From: a virus
DNA length: 64,000 nt
Direction: 5' to 3' (one strand)
IMG/VR virus record: IMGVR_UViG_3300025168_000067
Coordinates: 1 to 64,000 of that record
Shown: piece after piece, positions 25,835 through 32,860 of the stretch
Layout of the letters: each line of letters opens with the position of its first letter
Numbering within the stretch: position 1 is the first letter of the stretch
Made by a program: the position numbers and the translations under genes
Notes under the pieces: model-generated
Database searches by the model: none
What the model saw: the letters and a program-made list of their open reading frames with translations, nothing else
Told to the model about the DNA's origin: nothing

Positions 25835-26691
25835 TCTCAATTGTAGGAATAGGTACGGGCGCCTCTGCTATTGCTCGCAAGTTTAGCGATATCACTCAAT
25901 ACGATGTATATGAGTTGAGTAACACGGTTAAGAAGAATAGTAAAAGAAAGCAGAAACTAAAGAAGTTTGAAACCCCAGAAGAATACGAAAAGAGTGTCCC
26001 AGATCTGAAGACCTTCTTTAAGGAACTCAAAGATACAGTTCAGGTGTTTATTGTTGGTACAACATATAGTTCCAACTATTCTCTTGGGATCCTAGAGCAA
26101 ATGAGTCACAAGAAGCTTGAGGTGTTTTATGTGAAGCCTGATATCGAACTTGTAAGTGGCGAAAGGAGCCTCATTGAAAATACAACATTTGGCGTTCTCC
26201 AAGAATATGCGCGTTCGGGACTTTTTGACTCCTTTACAGTGTTTTCTAATTTAGAGATCGAGAGAACCCTGGGTGATGTCCCAATCAAATCATATTATGA
26301 TACCATCAACACCGCCATTTTCTCGGCAGTTCATTATCTCAACTATTTTACTCACTCAGAGCCGGAAATCGGCCAAGTCGCCAAGCCCTCAGAAATAAAC
26401 AGAATTCGCAGCATGGCCGTGCTTAATCCAAAGAATCTTCAAGAAAACTGGCTTTTTCAGCTTGACACCGAGCGTGAATTGTGTTATTATATATGTGTAA
26501 ATGAGGAAAGGTTGGCGACAGAAGGGTCGCTACATAGGAAATTAGTGAGCATTTTAAAAGAGAAGCCAACAAACGCATTTCGTAAGATCTCATACGCGAT
26601 CTATGAAACTCCACACGATGATTTTGGGTACGTCGTGGCCCACACAAACACGATACAAAAACAACAAAAAACTCTTGACATAGTAGATTAA
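25831..26691 (+). CDS. Possible divergent tubulin/FtsZ-like protein
   Basis: 286 aa. Residues 1-18 (ISIVGIGTGASAIARKF) resemble the first glycine loop of FtsZ. Residues 72-90 (VFIVGTTYSSNYSLGILEQM) occupy the place of the tubulin GGGTGSG loop but lack the glycines. Residues ~97-104 read VFYVKPDIEL, and ~155-175 (YYDTINTAIFSAVHYLNYF) resemble the H7 helix with its Asn/Asp. I have seen related marine-phage sequences that keep more of the glycine loop. If correct, it would form filaments for phage positioning, as PhuZ does; nucleotide binding is doubtful. It could instead be an unrelated Rossmann-like protein. Confidence 0.45.
   Translation: MISIVGIGTGASAIARKFSDITQYDVYELSNTVKKNSKRKQKLKKFETPEEYEKSVPDLKTFFKELKDTVQVFIVGTTYSSNYSLGILEQMSHKKLEVFYVKPDIELVSGERSLIENTTFGVLQEYARSGLFDSFTVFSNLEIERTLGDVPIKSYYDTINTAIFSAVHYLNYFTHSEPEIGQVAKPSEINRIRSMAVLNPKNLQENWLFQLDTERELCYYICVNEERLATEGSLHRKLVSILKEKPTNAFRKISYAIYETPHDDFGYVVAHTNTIQKQQKTLDIVD
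26462..26490 (+). promoter_or_regulatory. Intragenic sigma70 promoter TTGACA-17-TATTAT
   Basis: CTTGACA, 17-bp spacer, TATTAT, within the tubulin-like gene, about 270 bp before the SSB gene. Confidence 0.65.
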
Positions 26692-26703
26692 GAGTGTTAC
26701 ATT
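26675..26703 (+). promoter_or_regulatory. Sigma70 promoter of the SSB gene, TTGACA-17-TACATT
   Basis: CTTGACA overlaps the end of the upstream gene, with 17-bp spacing to TACATT. Predicted start of transcription is near 26710, within the hairpin that follows. Confidence 0.7.
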
Positions 26704-26705
26704 AG

Positions 26706-26727
26706 GTGCTGAGGAGCCGCTCAGCAC
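26706..26727 (+). promoter_or_regulatory. 5' leader hairpin of the SSB mRNA
   Basis: GTGCTGAG (26706-26713) pairs perfectly with CTCAGCAC (26720-26727) around a GAGCCG loop, right at the predicted transcript start. The rest of the leader (ACACTATACCATAAACAACA) is A-rich and unstructured up to AAAGGAG. T4 gene 32 is autoregulated through a structured 5' leader followed by an unstructured A-rich operator, so a similar arrangement is plausible here. Confidence 0.55.
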
Positions 26728-26758
26728 ACTATACCATAAACAACAAAGGAGACAATAA

Positions 26759-27526
26759 ATGTCAATTAACATGGAACTAATGAGAAAGAAGCTTGCCACA
26801 CTACGGGGCGAGGGAACAAGGGAACAATCAGTATGGTTTAAGCCCGACGAAGGAGACCAGGATATCCGGATCGTGCCATCACCAGATGGAGATCCTCTTA
26901 AGGAGATGTATTTCCACTATAATGTGGGAAACCACCGCGGCGGCATTGTATGCCCCAAGCGCAACTTTGGCGATGACTGCCCGATTTGCGAGTTTGCCTC
27001 GGCACTATGGCGCGAGGGAACAGAGACCAACGATGAAGAGAGCAAGAAGCTTGCTAAGTCACTCTTTGTTCGCAATCGGTTCTTTTCACCAGTGGTGGTA
27101 CGAGGCCGAGAAGATGAAGGAATCAAGATCTATGGTTACGGTAAACGCGCCTATGAAAACCTTCTGGGATATATTCTAGATCCCGATTATGGTGATATCA
27201 CCGATACTCTTGAGGGAACTGACATCTCTCTCACATACACCAAGCCAACACAGGCTGGTGCATACCCCCAAACAAACCTAAAGATGCGTCGTAATACTTC
27301 CTCGCTCTTGGAGGATACGGATGCTATCGCTGCCCTCCTTGATAGTATGCCAGACATTGACTCTCTATTCGAGCGTCAAACTCCGGAGCAAATCAATGCA
27401 ATCTTAGATGAGCAATTAGCCGGCGATGGAAGCGCTGAGTCCCGTTCGACGGAAACAACACGTTACAGCAGTGGCAAGAAGAATGACGTGGACCGAGCGT
27501 TTGACGAACTAATGGCCAACAAATAA
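26759..27526 (+). CDS. Single-stranded DNA-binding protein (T4 gp32-like)
   Basis: 255 aa; coats ssDNA in replication and recombination. The N-terminus is short and basic (MELMRKKLATLRG). Residues ~50-80 hold His-x-x-x-x-x-Cys and Cys-Pro-Ile-Cys (NHRGGIVCPKRNFGDDCPIC), the zinc knuckle of gp32. The OB-fold core includes VRNRFFSPVVVRG and YGYGKRAYENLLGYI. The C-terminus has an acidic/Ser-rich linker and ends DRAFDELMANK, like the protein-interaction tail of SSBs. It is shorter than T4 gp32 (301 aa). The leader suggests autogenous control. Confidence 0.85.
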   Translation: MSINMELMRKKLATLRGEGTREQSVWFKPDEGDQDIRIVPSPDGDPLKEMYFHYNVGNHRGGIVCPKRNFGDDCPICEFASALWREGTETNDEESKKLAKSLFVRNRFFSPVVVRGREDEGIKIYGYGKRAYENLLGYILDPDYGDITDTLEGTDISLTYTKPTQAGAYPQTNLKMRRNTSSLLEDTDAIAALLDSMPDIDSLFERQTPEQINAILDEQLAGDGSAESRSTETTRYSSGKKNDVDRAFDELMANK

Positions 27527-27547
27527 CACTATAATTAGGTTCGTTTG

Positions 27548-27584
27548 ATGCCGCTGGCACCCCGGCATAAAATGGGTGCCGCAT
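27548..27584 (+). terminator. CCGCTGG-type hairpin, copy 1
   Basis: GGCACCC (27556-27562) pairs with GGGTGCC (27574-27580) around CGGCATAAAAT, with flanking ATGC/GCAT extending the stem across a CGCT bulge. It follows the SSB gene. Copies at 27858 and 49556 share the GCCGCTGG...CCGG core. Only a weak T run follows, so it may be a structured leader or processing element rather than a terminator. Confidence 0.55.
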
Positions 27585-27608
27585 TATTCTATACGAAAAG
27601 GAGATGTT

Positions 27609-27857
27609 ATGGAATTGTTAAAATCGTTATGGGCCAAATGGAAGGTCCATGTTAGTGTGGTGGGTGGTGTATTAGTCATCGCGACCGCATACGGGACTTG
27701 TTCAGTTGATCCGGAGGCCGTTTCGACAAGTACAACCGGCCCGACAGATACTGTTGAAGTTTCTGCAACGACAACCACAACACCAGTTGAGACGGTGGCC
27801 TCACCAGAGACCACAGCCACAGCCGGCGCCACGACCGCTACAACTACGACAGAGTAG
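27609..27857 (+). CDS. Small membrane-anchored Thr-rich protein
   Basis: 82 aa from the ATG at 27609, nine bases after AAAGGAG. Residues 1-13 are amphipathic and basic, residues ~14-32 (VHVSVVGGVLVIATAYGTC) form one hydrophobic segment ending in a Cys, and the rest is a Thr/Val/Ala/Pro tail without structure. The Cys after YGT could be a lipid attachment site, but the lipobox is poor. Spanin-like or envelope-modifying roles are possible; no family is recognised. Confidence 0.6.
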   Translation: MELLKSLWAKWKVHVSVVGGVLVIATAYGTCSVDPEAVSTSTTGPTDTVEVSATTTTTPVETVASPETTATAGATTATTTTE

Positions 27858-27902
27858 TGCAAAAGCCGCTGGCAGACCGGTTAAAAGTCTGCCGCATTTT
27901 TT
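27858..27902 (+). terminator. CCGCTGG-type hairpin, copy 2, with T run
   Basis: GGCAGAC (27871-27877) pairs with GTCTGCC (27887-27893) around CGGTTAAAA; TGC and GCA extend the stem across a bulge holding AAAAGCCGCT. A TTTTTTT run follows, so this copy can act as an intrinsic terminator. Confidence 0.75.
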
Positions 27903-27927
27903 AAACACAAACATGGAGAATAACAAA

Positions 27928-28116
27928 ATGGCTGATGGAATTAATATTTTAGAAGAGATGATTAACCGACTTGAGTGTATTCGTACGGATTACGCTAAGT
28001 TCTATGAGGATGGCAACAACGCTGCCGGCACACGTGTCCGTAAGGTTATGCAAGAGATCAAAGTAGATGCTCAAGATTTGCGACTTCATATCCAAGAAAC
28101 AAAGAATAGCGGCTGA
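27928..28116 (+). CDS. Small histone H1-like (Hc1-type) protein
   Basis: 62 aa from the ATG at 27928, which follows TGGAG. The sequence YAKFYEDGNNAAGTRVRKVM with QEIKVDAQDLRLHIQE is the pattern of small Hc1-like proteins found next to phage recombination genes (Gly-Asn-x-Ala-Ala-Gly-Thr-Arg-x-R, then a helical QE-x-K repeat). Such proteins may bind DNA, though this one lacks the long basic tail of true H1-like proteins. It overlaps the start of uvsX (TGATG), suggesting coupled translation. Confidence 0.65.
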   Translation: MADGINILEEMINRLECIRTDYAKFYEDGNNAAGTRVRKVMQEIKVDAQDLRLHIQETKNSG

Positions 28117-29243
28117 TGGCTAAAAAAGCAAAAGAAACCAAAGCCGGCCGCGTATCAATGCAAGACTTAATGAGTCTTGTTAATAAGAAGGCCGGCAGAC
28201 ATGTCGCACACGACTTAACCGGCGAGAACCCAACAGAGGTCAAAGAGTGGATCTCCACAGGATCTCGTTGGCTTGACAGTATCATCTGTAAAGGACAAGT
28301 AGCCGGCATTCCCGTCGGTAAAGTGTCCGAACTTGCCGGCCTCACGTCGACAGGCAAGTCATATATGGCAGCTCAGATCGCCGCAAATGCCCAGAAACAG
28401 GGCAAGATAGTTGTTTATTTTGATTCAGAGTCTGCCATCGACCCCGACTTCTTAGAGCGCGCAGGATGCGACCTAAGCCGCTTAATGTATATCCAGGCAA
28501 CCTCTGTGGAGTTTGTACTGGAGACTGTGGAAGAATTGTTGGGAGCATCGGATGATCAGCTTTTGTTTATCTGGGACTCTCTCGCATTCACACCGTCAGT
28601 ATCCGACGTTGAAGGAGACTTCAACCCTCAGTCATCGATGGCAGTGAAAGCACGTATTCTTGCGAAGGGCATGTCTAAGTTGGTGATCCCTATTGCAGAT
28701 AAACAGGCAACATTACTGGTTCTCAATCAATTGAAAACTAATATACCGTCAGGCCCGAATGCACGCATTATTGCGATGACAACACCCTATATGACCCCGG
28801 GCGGCAAAGCCCTCCACTATTCATATTCACTACGCATCTGGCTGACAGGGCGAAAAGCAAAGTCAGCGTTTGTTGAAGATGATAAGGGTTTTCGCATCGG
28901 ATCAGAGGTCAAGGCAAAGATCGAGAAGTCGCGCTTTGGCACCCAAGGACGAAACTGTGCCTTCCGTATTTTGTGGGGTACAGAGGATGTGGGCATCAAT
29001 GATGAAGAGTCGTGGCTGGATGCAGTCAAAAGTTCTGAGTTCTTAAAATGTGCCGGTTCGTGGTATACATTAGAAATGCCGGATGGCTATACAAAGAAAT
29101 TCCAGCCATCTAGATGGGCCGAGATCATCAAGGCCGATGAAGAATTCCGGAATAAGATTGTCCAATTAATGGATGAAGAAGTTGTTCAAAAATTTGACAA
29201 GCGCGAAGGCAAAGCGGAAGATTTCTATAACGATCCCGAGTAA
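28116..29243 (+). CDS. uvsX: UvsX/RecA-family recombinase
   Basis: 375 aa, close to T4 UvsX (391 aa). Catalyses strand exchange and recombination-dependent replication. Walker A is GLTSTGKS (residues 75-82), Walker B is in LLFIWDSLAF (~146-155), and the L1/L2 DNA-binding region surrounds residues 170-220. The TTPYMTPGGKALHYSYSLRI segment is typical of the phage recombinases. It lies with SSB upstream and a helicase downstream, its usual partners. Confidence 0.9.
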   Translation: MAKKAKETKAGRVSMQDLMSLVNKKAGRHVAHDLTGENPTEVKEWISTGSRWLDSIICKGQVAGIPVGKVSELAGLTSTGKSYMAAQIAANAQKQGKIVVYFDSESAIDPDFLERAGCDLSRLMYIQATSVEFVLETVEELLGASDDQLLFIWDSLAFTPSVSDVEGDFNPQSSMAVKARILAKGMSKLVIPIADKQATLLVLNQLKTNIPSGPNARIIAMTTPYMTPGGKALHYSYSLRIWLTGRKAKSAFVEDDKGFRIGSEVKAKIEKSRFGTQGRNCAFRILWGTEDVGINDEESWLDAVKSSEFLKCAGSWYTLEMPDGYTKKFQPSRWAEIIKADEEFRNKIVQLMDEEVVQKFDKREGKAEDFYNDPE

Positions 29244-29247
29244 ACAC

Positions 29248-29276
29248 TTGACAGCAAGCCATGGCTGTGATATATT
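29248..29276 (+). promoter_or_regulatory. Sigma70 promoter TTGACA-17-TATATT
   Basis: ACTTGACA, 17-bp spacer, TATATT, immediately after uvsX and 28 bp before the deaminase start. Confidence 0.8.
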
Positions 29277-29303
29277 AGATATATAAGCTTGTAGGAGGGC
29301 TTC

Positions 29304-29747
29304 GTGTCGACAGTAGCAAAAGAATATGAGTCGCCATATAGCGCTACTAAGTTTCATGCGTACAGCGGGAAAGTTAAGAGGTACATGAACCTCGCACGTC
29401 AAGCAGCAGAGCAGAGCGCCCTACCAGACTACCGCCATGGCGCGGTACTTATAAAGGGTAGCGTGCGAAATGTATCGACAAATAAGAACGGCTACTGTGC
29501 CTTTGGCTCTCGCTTTCAACACGAGCACGATGGTGTCAGCACACTCCATGCAGAACTCGGTGCAATACTGGGTGTCGATAGAAGTATCACAGAGGGAGCC
29601 ACGGTCTATATCGCAAGAATAGGCAAGGCAGGAAAATACAAAATATCAAAGCCGTGCCCAATGTGCCACGCGGCTATGAAGCACGTCGGAATAAAAAAAG
29701 TCGTCTATACTATTGACAATAAGGTCGCAGGGAGTTATAAACTATAA
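29304..29747 (+). CDS. Zinc-dependent cytidine/deoxycytidylate deaminase-like enzyme
   Basis: 147 aa from a GTG start eight bases after AGGAGGG. The deaminase signature is complete: THLAE-type TLHAELGAI (zinc His and catalytic Glu, residues ~77-80) and KPCPMCHAAMK (zinc Cys pair, ~118-124). The fold YRHGAVLIKG near residue 45 is the usual first strand. It probably makes dUMP from dCMP or uridine from cytidine, feeding thymidylate synthesis with the dUTPase. The exact substrate cannot be set from motifs. Deaminases of RNA or antibiotic type are less likely in this context. Confidence 0.82.
   Translation: MSTVAKEYESPYSATKFHAYSGKVKRYMNLARQAAEQSALPDYRHGAVLIKGSVRNVSTNKNGYCAFGSRFQHEHDGVSTLHAELGAILGVDRSITEGATVYIARIGKAGKYKISKPCPMCHAAMKHVGIKKVVYTIDNKVAGSYKL
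29713..29741 (+). promoter_or_regulatory. Sigma70 promoter TTGACA-17-TATAAA
   Basis: ATTGACA within the last codons of the deaminase gene, 17-bp spacer, TATAAA. The next gene starts at 29751, so its transcript would have a very short leader. Confidence 0.55.
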
Positions 29748-29750
29748 ACT

Positions 29751-30215
29751 ATGAATATATTTGTACTACACAAGGAACCACAAAAGGCAGCTATTATGGC
29801 ATGCGACAAGCATGTTGTAAAAATGATCTTAGAAACCGCCCAAATGATGTGCACGGTTGTTGCCTCATACGGCCACCACCCCCCATACCGACCCACTCAC
29901 GCCAAGCACCCGTGTACTGTTTGGGCCGGCCAATCTAGAGCTAACTGGGATTGGCTGATCGAATATGGAATGGAGTTGTGTGCTGAATATACCAAGAGGT
30001 ATGGCAAGATCCACAAGAGCCAGAGCGTTATCGAGCGCTGTGCGATGACTCACATCGATCTTCCAAATATTCCGCGTACGCCATTTGCACAAGCGATGCC
30101 ACCACAGTATCGAAATGAGTGTGTCGTTACCGCCTATCGTGCATATTATCATGGCGAGAAAGCAAGTTTCGCCACATGGAAAACGAAAGCCCCTACCTGG
30201 TGGAAACCCCAATGA
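29751..30215 (+). CDS. Conserved phage/algal-virus-type protein of unknown function
   Basis: 154 aa. The N-terminus NIFVLHKEPQKAAIMACDKH followed by VVKMILETAQMMCTV is a family I have seen in cyanophages, marine phages and large algal viruses, always with the Cys-Asp-Lys-His-Val-Val-Lys box. Later HPCTVWAGQSRANWDWL and a C-terminal FATWKTKAPTWW are also typical. Some databases label relatives as DNA-repair glycosylases, but this sequence does not show the T4 DenV pattern, so I leave the function open. It lies among nucleotide-metabolism genes. Confidence 0.7.
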   Translation: MNIFVLHKEPQKAAIMACDKHVVKMILETAQMMCTVVASYGHHPPYRPTHAKHPCTVWAGQSRANWDWLIEYGMELCAEYTKRYGKIHKSQSVIERCAMTHIDLPNIPRTPFAQAMPPQYRNECVVTAYRAYYHGEKASFATWKTKAPTWWKPQ

Positions 30216-30242
30216 GGAATACCAGAATAAGAGAGATAGCTT

Positions 30243-30461
30243 ATGAAAACGGGTGATCTAGTTAAAATGATTTGTGAGATAAACGATACGGATGAGGACT
30301 ACAATTCGATCCTATCAACAGAAACCCGTGTTGGCTTATACAACAAGATGATCGACATGGACAGCAGCTTTTATGGCGATAAACATCAGGTTTATGTCGA
30401 GGGCGAATTAAGAGAGTATAGCGAAAAGCTATGGAAAGTAGAGGTATTGAATGAGCGATAA
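30243..30461 (+). CDS. Small SH3-like hypothetical protein
   Basis: 72 aa. The start MKTGDLVKMI and the later QVYVEGELREYSEKLWKVEV look like the strand pattern of small SH3/KOW-type phage proteins, such as those at 54042 and 63854. It overlaps the next gene by 11 bp. No specific function is recognised. Confidence 0.55.
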   Translation: MKTGDLVKMICEINDTDEDYNSILSTETRVGLYNKMIDMDSSFYGDKHQVYVEGELREYSEKLWKVEVLNER

Positions 30462-31419
30462 AAAGAAGAGAGTCTTATTAATAGACAGTCTGAATATGTT
30501 TATTAGAGCATATATTATGGACCCGAGCCTAACAATGGGCGGCAATCCGTGTGGGGGCATTAAGGGGACACTAAAAATCCTTCAAAAGCTAGTGAGAGAG
30601 ACAAAGCCCGATGAGATTGTGTTCATCTGGGATGGTCCTGGTGGCTCAAACAAGCGCAAGGCTATTAATAAGAACTACAAAGCCGGCCGCAAGCCAATCC
30701 GCCTCAATCGGAGTGTAAAAAACCTCACAGAAGATGAGGAAATGAAAAACAAGGTATGGCAGCAAATGCGCCTGATGGAATATTTGAATGAGATGCCTAT
30801 CATTCAAATAATTCTCCCAGAGGTAGAGGCAGATGACGTGATTGCACACCTTACTCATCTATCGCATTATGACGGCTGGCAGAAGGTGATCATATCGAAC
30901 GACCAAGACTTCTATCAACTATGCGATGACGAAACTGTTGTGTTTCGTCCTGTTAAAAAGGCAGTATATAATAAGAAGAAGATCATTGAGGAACTTGGTG
31001 TTCATCCACGAAATATGGCACTTGCAAGAGCCCTGATCGGCGACTCGTCCGACAACTTGCCGGGCATTAAGGGCGTAGGTTTTAAAACAATCGAGAAGCG
31101 ACTGAGTTTCTTGGGTTCGGACAAAGACTATACGATTGATGATGTGATCGAATATTGTGAGAACACAGGCTCAAAATTAAAGTTTCATACGAACATCGTC
31201 GAGGGCAAAGAAATTATAGCTCACAATTATAAGATGATGCAACTTTATTCTCCGATGCTTTCGATTCAATCAAAAGACTTCGTTCAGAACGCAGTTGAAA
31301 ATTTTGAGTGTGTTTTCAACAAGATAGAGATAATGAAAAATATGAGAGACGATGGGTTCGGAGAATTAAACTGGAAAGACCTCGAACTTCACCTGAATAA
31401 GATCAATTCAGTCACCTAA
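30451..31419 (+). CDS. 5'-3' exonuclease / flap endonuclease (Pol I N-terminal type)
   Basis: 322 aa; removes RNA primers and 5' flaps. Metal-ligand motifs are present: LLIDSLNMFIRAY (residues ~9-20), FIWDGPGGSNKRK (~62-74), ADD in EVEADDVIAH (~126-134), ISNDQDFYQL (~147-156) and the helix-hairpin-helix GDSSDNLPGIKGVGFKTIEK (~192-211). It matches the domain missing from the short polymerase at 24650, so the Pol I activities are split over two genes. The start overlaps the upstream gene as TGAATGAG. Confidence 0.88.
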   Translation: MSDKKKRVLLIDSLNMFIRAYIMDPSLTMGGNPCGGIKGTLKILQKLVRETKPDEIVFIWDGPGGSNKRKAINKNYKAGRKPIRLNRSVKNLTEDEEMKNKVWQQMRLMEYLNEMPIIQIILPEVEADDVIAHLTHLSHYDGWQKVIISNDQDFYQLCDDETVVFRPVKKAVYNKKKIIEELGVHPRNMALARALIGDSSDNLPGIKGVGFKTIEKRLSFLGSDKDYTIDDVIEYCENTGSKLKFHTNIVEGKEIIAHNYKMMQLYSPMLSIQSKDFVQNAVENFECVFNKIEIMKNMRDDGFGELNWKDLELHLNKINSVT

Positions 31420-31424
31420 ATTAC

Positions 31425-31452
31425 TTGACTTTACAGTGAGAACTGTTATACT
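31425..31452 (+). promoter_or_regulatory. Sigma70 promoter TTGACT-16-TATACT
   Basis: ACTTGACT, 16-bp spacer, TATACT, in the gap before the helicase gene (start 31479). Confidence 0.75.
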
Positions 31453-31478
31453 TATAGATACAAAACGTGAGGTGATAC

Positions 31479-32855
31479 TTGTCTGAAAAAGCAAGCTTTT
31501 CGCGCTACGGTAAATCGTTCCAAGAGGGGCTCGTCCAACTCATTTATGAGGACCGTCCCTTTGCCGATCAAATTACTGAAGTGCTCGATATTCAATTTCT
31601 GGAACTCGAATACCTTCGTGTATTCGTCGATAAAATTATAAAATACAGAGATAGATACAGCAAGCACCCGTCTGCCGAAGCAATTATCACCACCCTTCGC
31701 ACTGATCTCGACAACGAAGACGAAGTCGTGCGGCAACAGGTGAGAGAATACTACGCGAGAATATTAAAGAAAGAACTCACAGACAGAGAATATATTAAAG
31801 AACAATCGCTCGACTTTTGCCGAAAGCAGAACCTCAAAGAAGCGATGTTAAAATCAGTTGGGTTGCTTCAAACTTGCTCATTTGATGAAATCTCAAATGT
31901 CATCAACAACTCACTTAAACTCGGCTCAGACAACAATTTTGGTTATGATTACCTAGCAGACTTCGAAGAGCGCTTCGTGCCCAAGTTCAGACACCCCGTT
32001 AGCACCGGCTGGAAGGATATGGATAGCATTTGCGGTGGAGGCCTAGGCAAGAGCGAGTTGGGAGTCGTAATTGCCCCCACGGGCGCCGGAAAGAGCATGG
32101 TTTTGGTCCATCTTGGATCAGAGGGGCTCAAAGAAAACAAGGTGGTAGTTCATTACACAATGGAACTACAATCAACAGTAATTGCTGGGCGTTATGATAG
32201 TTGTCTGACCGGCTACCCACTCAACGACCTACCAAACTTTAAGGACGAGATCTATGAGATGGTTAAAAATATTGGTGGAAAACTTATCATCAAAGAGTAC
32301 CCAACTAAATCAGCTTCTACCGCAACTATCAAAACTCATTTAACAAAGTTGTTAAAGAGAGGGATAAAACCTGATATGATAATTGTGGATTACGCAGACT
32401 TATTAAGACCGGTCGTGATTCGCAAGGAGAAGAGAACCGAGTTGGAATCTATTTATGAAGAGTTGCGTGGGATCTCAACAGAATATGGGTGCCCTGTGTG
32501 GACAGCTTCGCAAACAAACAGAAGCGGCCTTAATGCGGAAGTTATCACAATGGAGCAGATCTCGGAAGCATTCAATAAATGTTTTGTAGCCGATTTCATC
32601 TTCTCGGTGTCTCGCAGCATCGAAGATAAACAAAACAATCTAGGCAAAATATTCATAGCAAAAAATAGAAATGGGCCAGACGGCATGATATACGATATAT
32701 TCATGGACACCTCGTGCGTGAATATTAAGATAATGCCAAAACTGACACCATCCGGACCAGCCGGCTTAATCCCGCTAAACCCAGTTACCCTGACCCCCAA
32801 AGCGCAAAGGGGCTTACTACATAATAAATACGAAAAGTTTAGAAAAAGGAAATAA
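31479..32855 (+). CDS. Replicative DNA helicase, DnaB/gp41 type
   Basis: 458 aa, similar in length to T4 gp41 (475 aa) and DnaB. It unwinds DNA at the fork as a hexamer. Walker A is GAGKSM (residues 202-207) and Walker B is IIVDYADLLR near residue 303. The H4-type loop TASQTNRSGL (~345) and the arginine-finger region IFIAKNRNGPDGMI (~393) are in the usual order. The N-terminal 150 residues are helical. The start is TTG after GTGAGGTGAT; this was chosen because no ATG occurs before the conserved N-terminal helix. No primase gene was recognised in the window. Confidence 0.87.
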   Translation: MSEKASFSRYGKSFQEGLVQLIYEDRPFADQITEVLDIQFLELEYLRVFVDKIIKYRDRYSKHPSAEAIITTLRTDLDNEDEVVRQQVREYYARILKKELTDREYIKEQSLDFCRKQNLKEAMLKSVGLLQTCSFDEISNVINNSLKLGSDNNFGYDYLADFEERFVPKFRHPVSTGWKDMDSICGGGLGKSELGVVIAPTGAGKSMVLVHLGSEGLKENKVVVHYTMELQSTVIAGRYDSCLTGYPLNDLPNFKDEIYEMVKNIGGKLIIKEYPTKSASTATIKTHLTKLLKRGIKPDMIIVDYADLLRPVVIRKEKRTELESIYEELRGISTEYGCPVWTASQTNRSGLNAEVITMEQISEAFNKCFVADFIFSVSRSIEDKQNNLGKIFIAKNRNGPDGMIYDIFMDTSCVNIKIMPKLTPSGPAGLIPLNPVTLTPKAQRGLLHNKYEKFRKRK

Positions 32856-32860
32856 ACACA

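Noticed and set aside
27501-27535. TTGACG and TATAAT near the end of the SSB gene
   Set aside because: The spacer is 23 bp, too long for a sigma70 promoter, although the -10 box alone is good.
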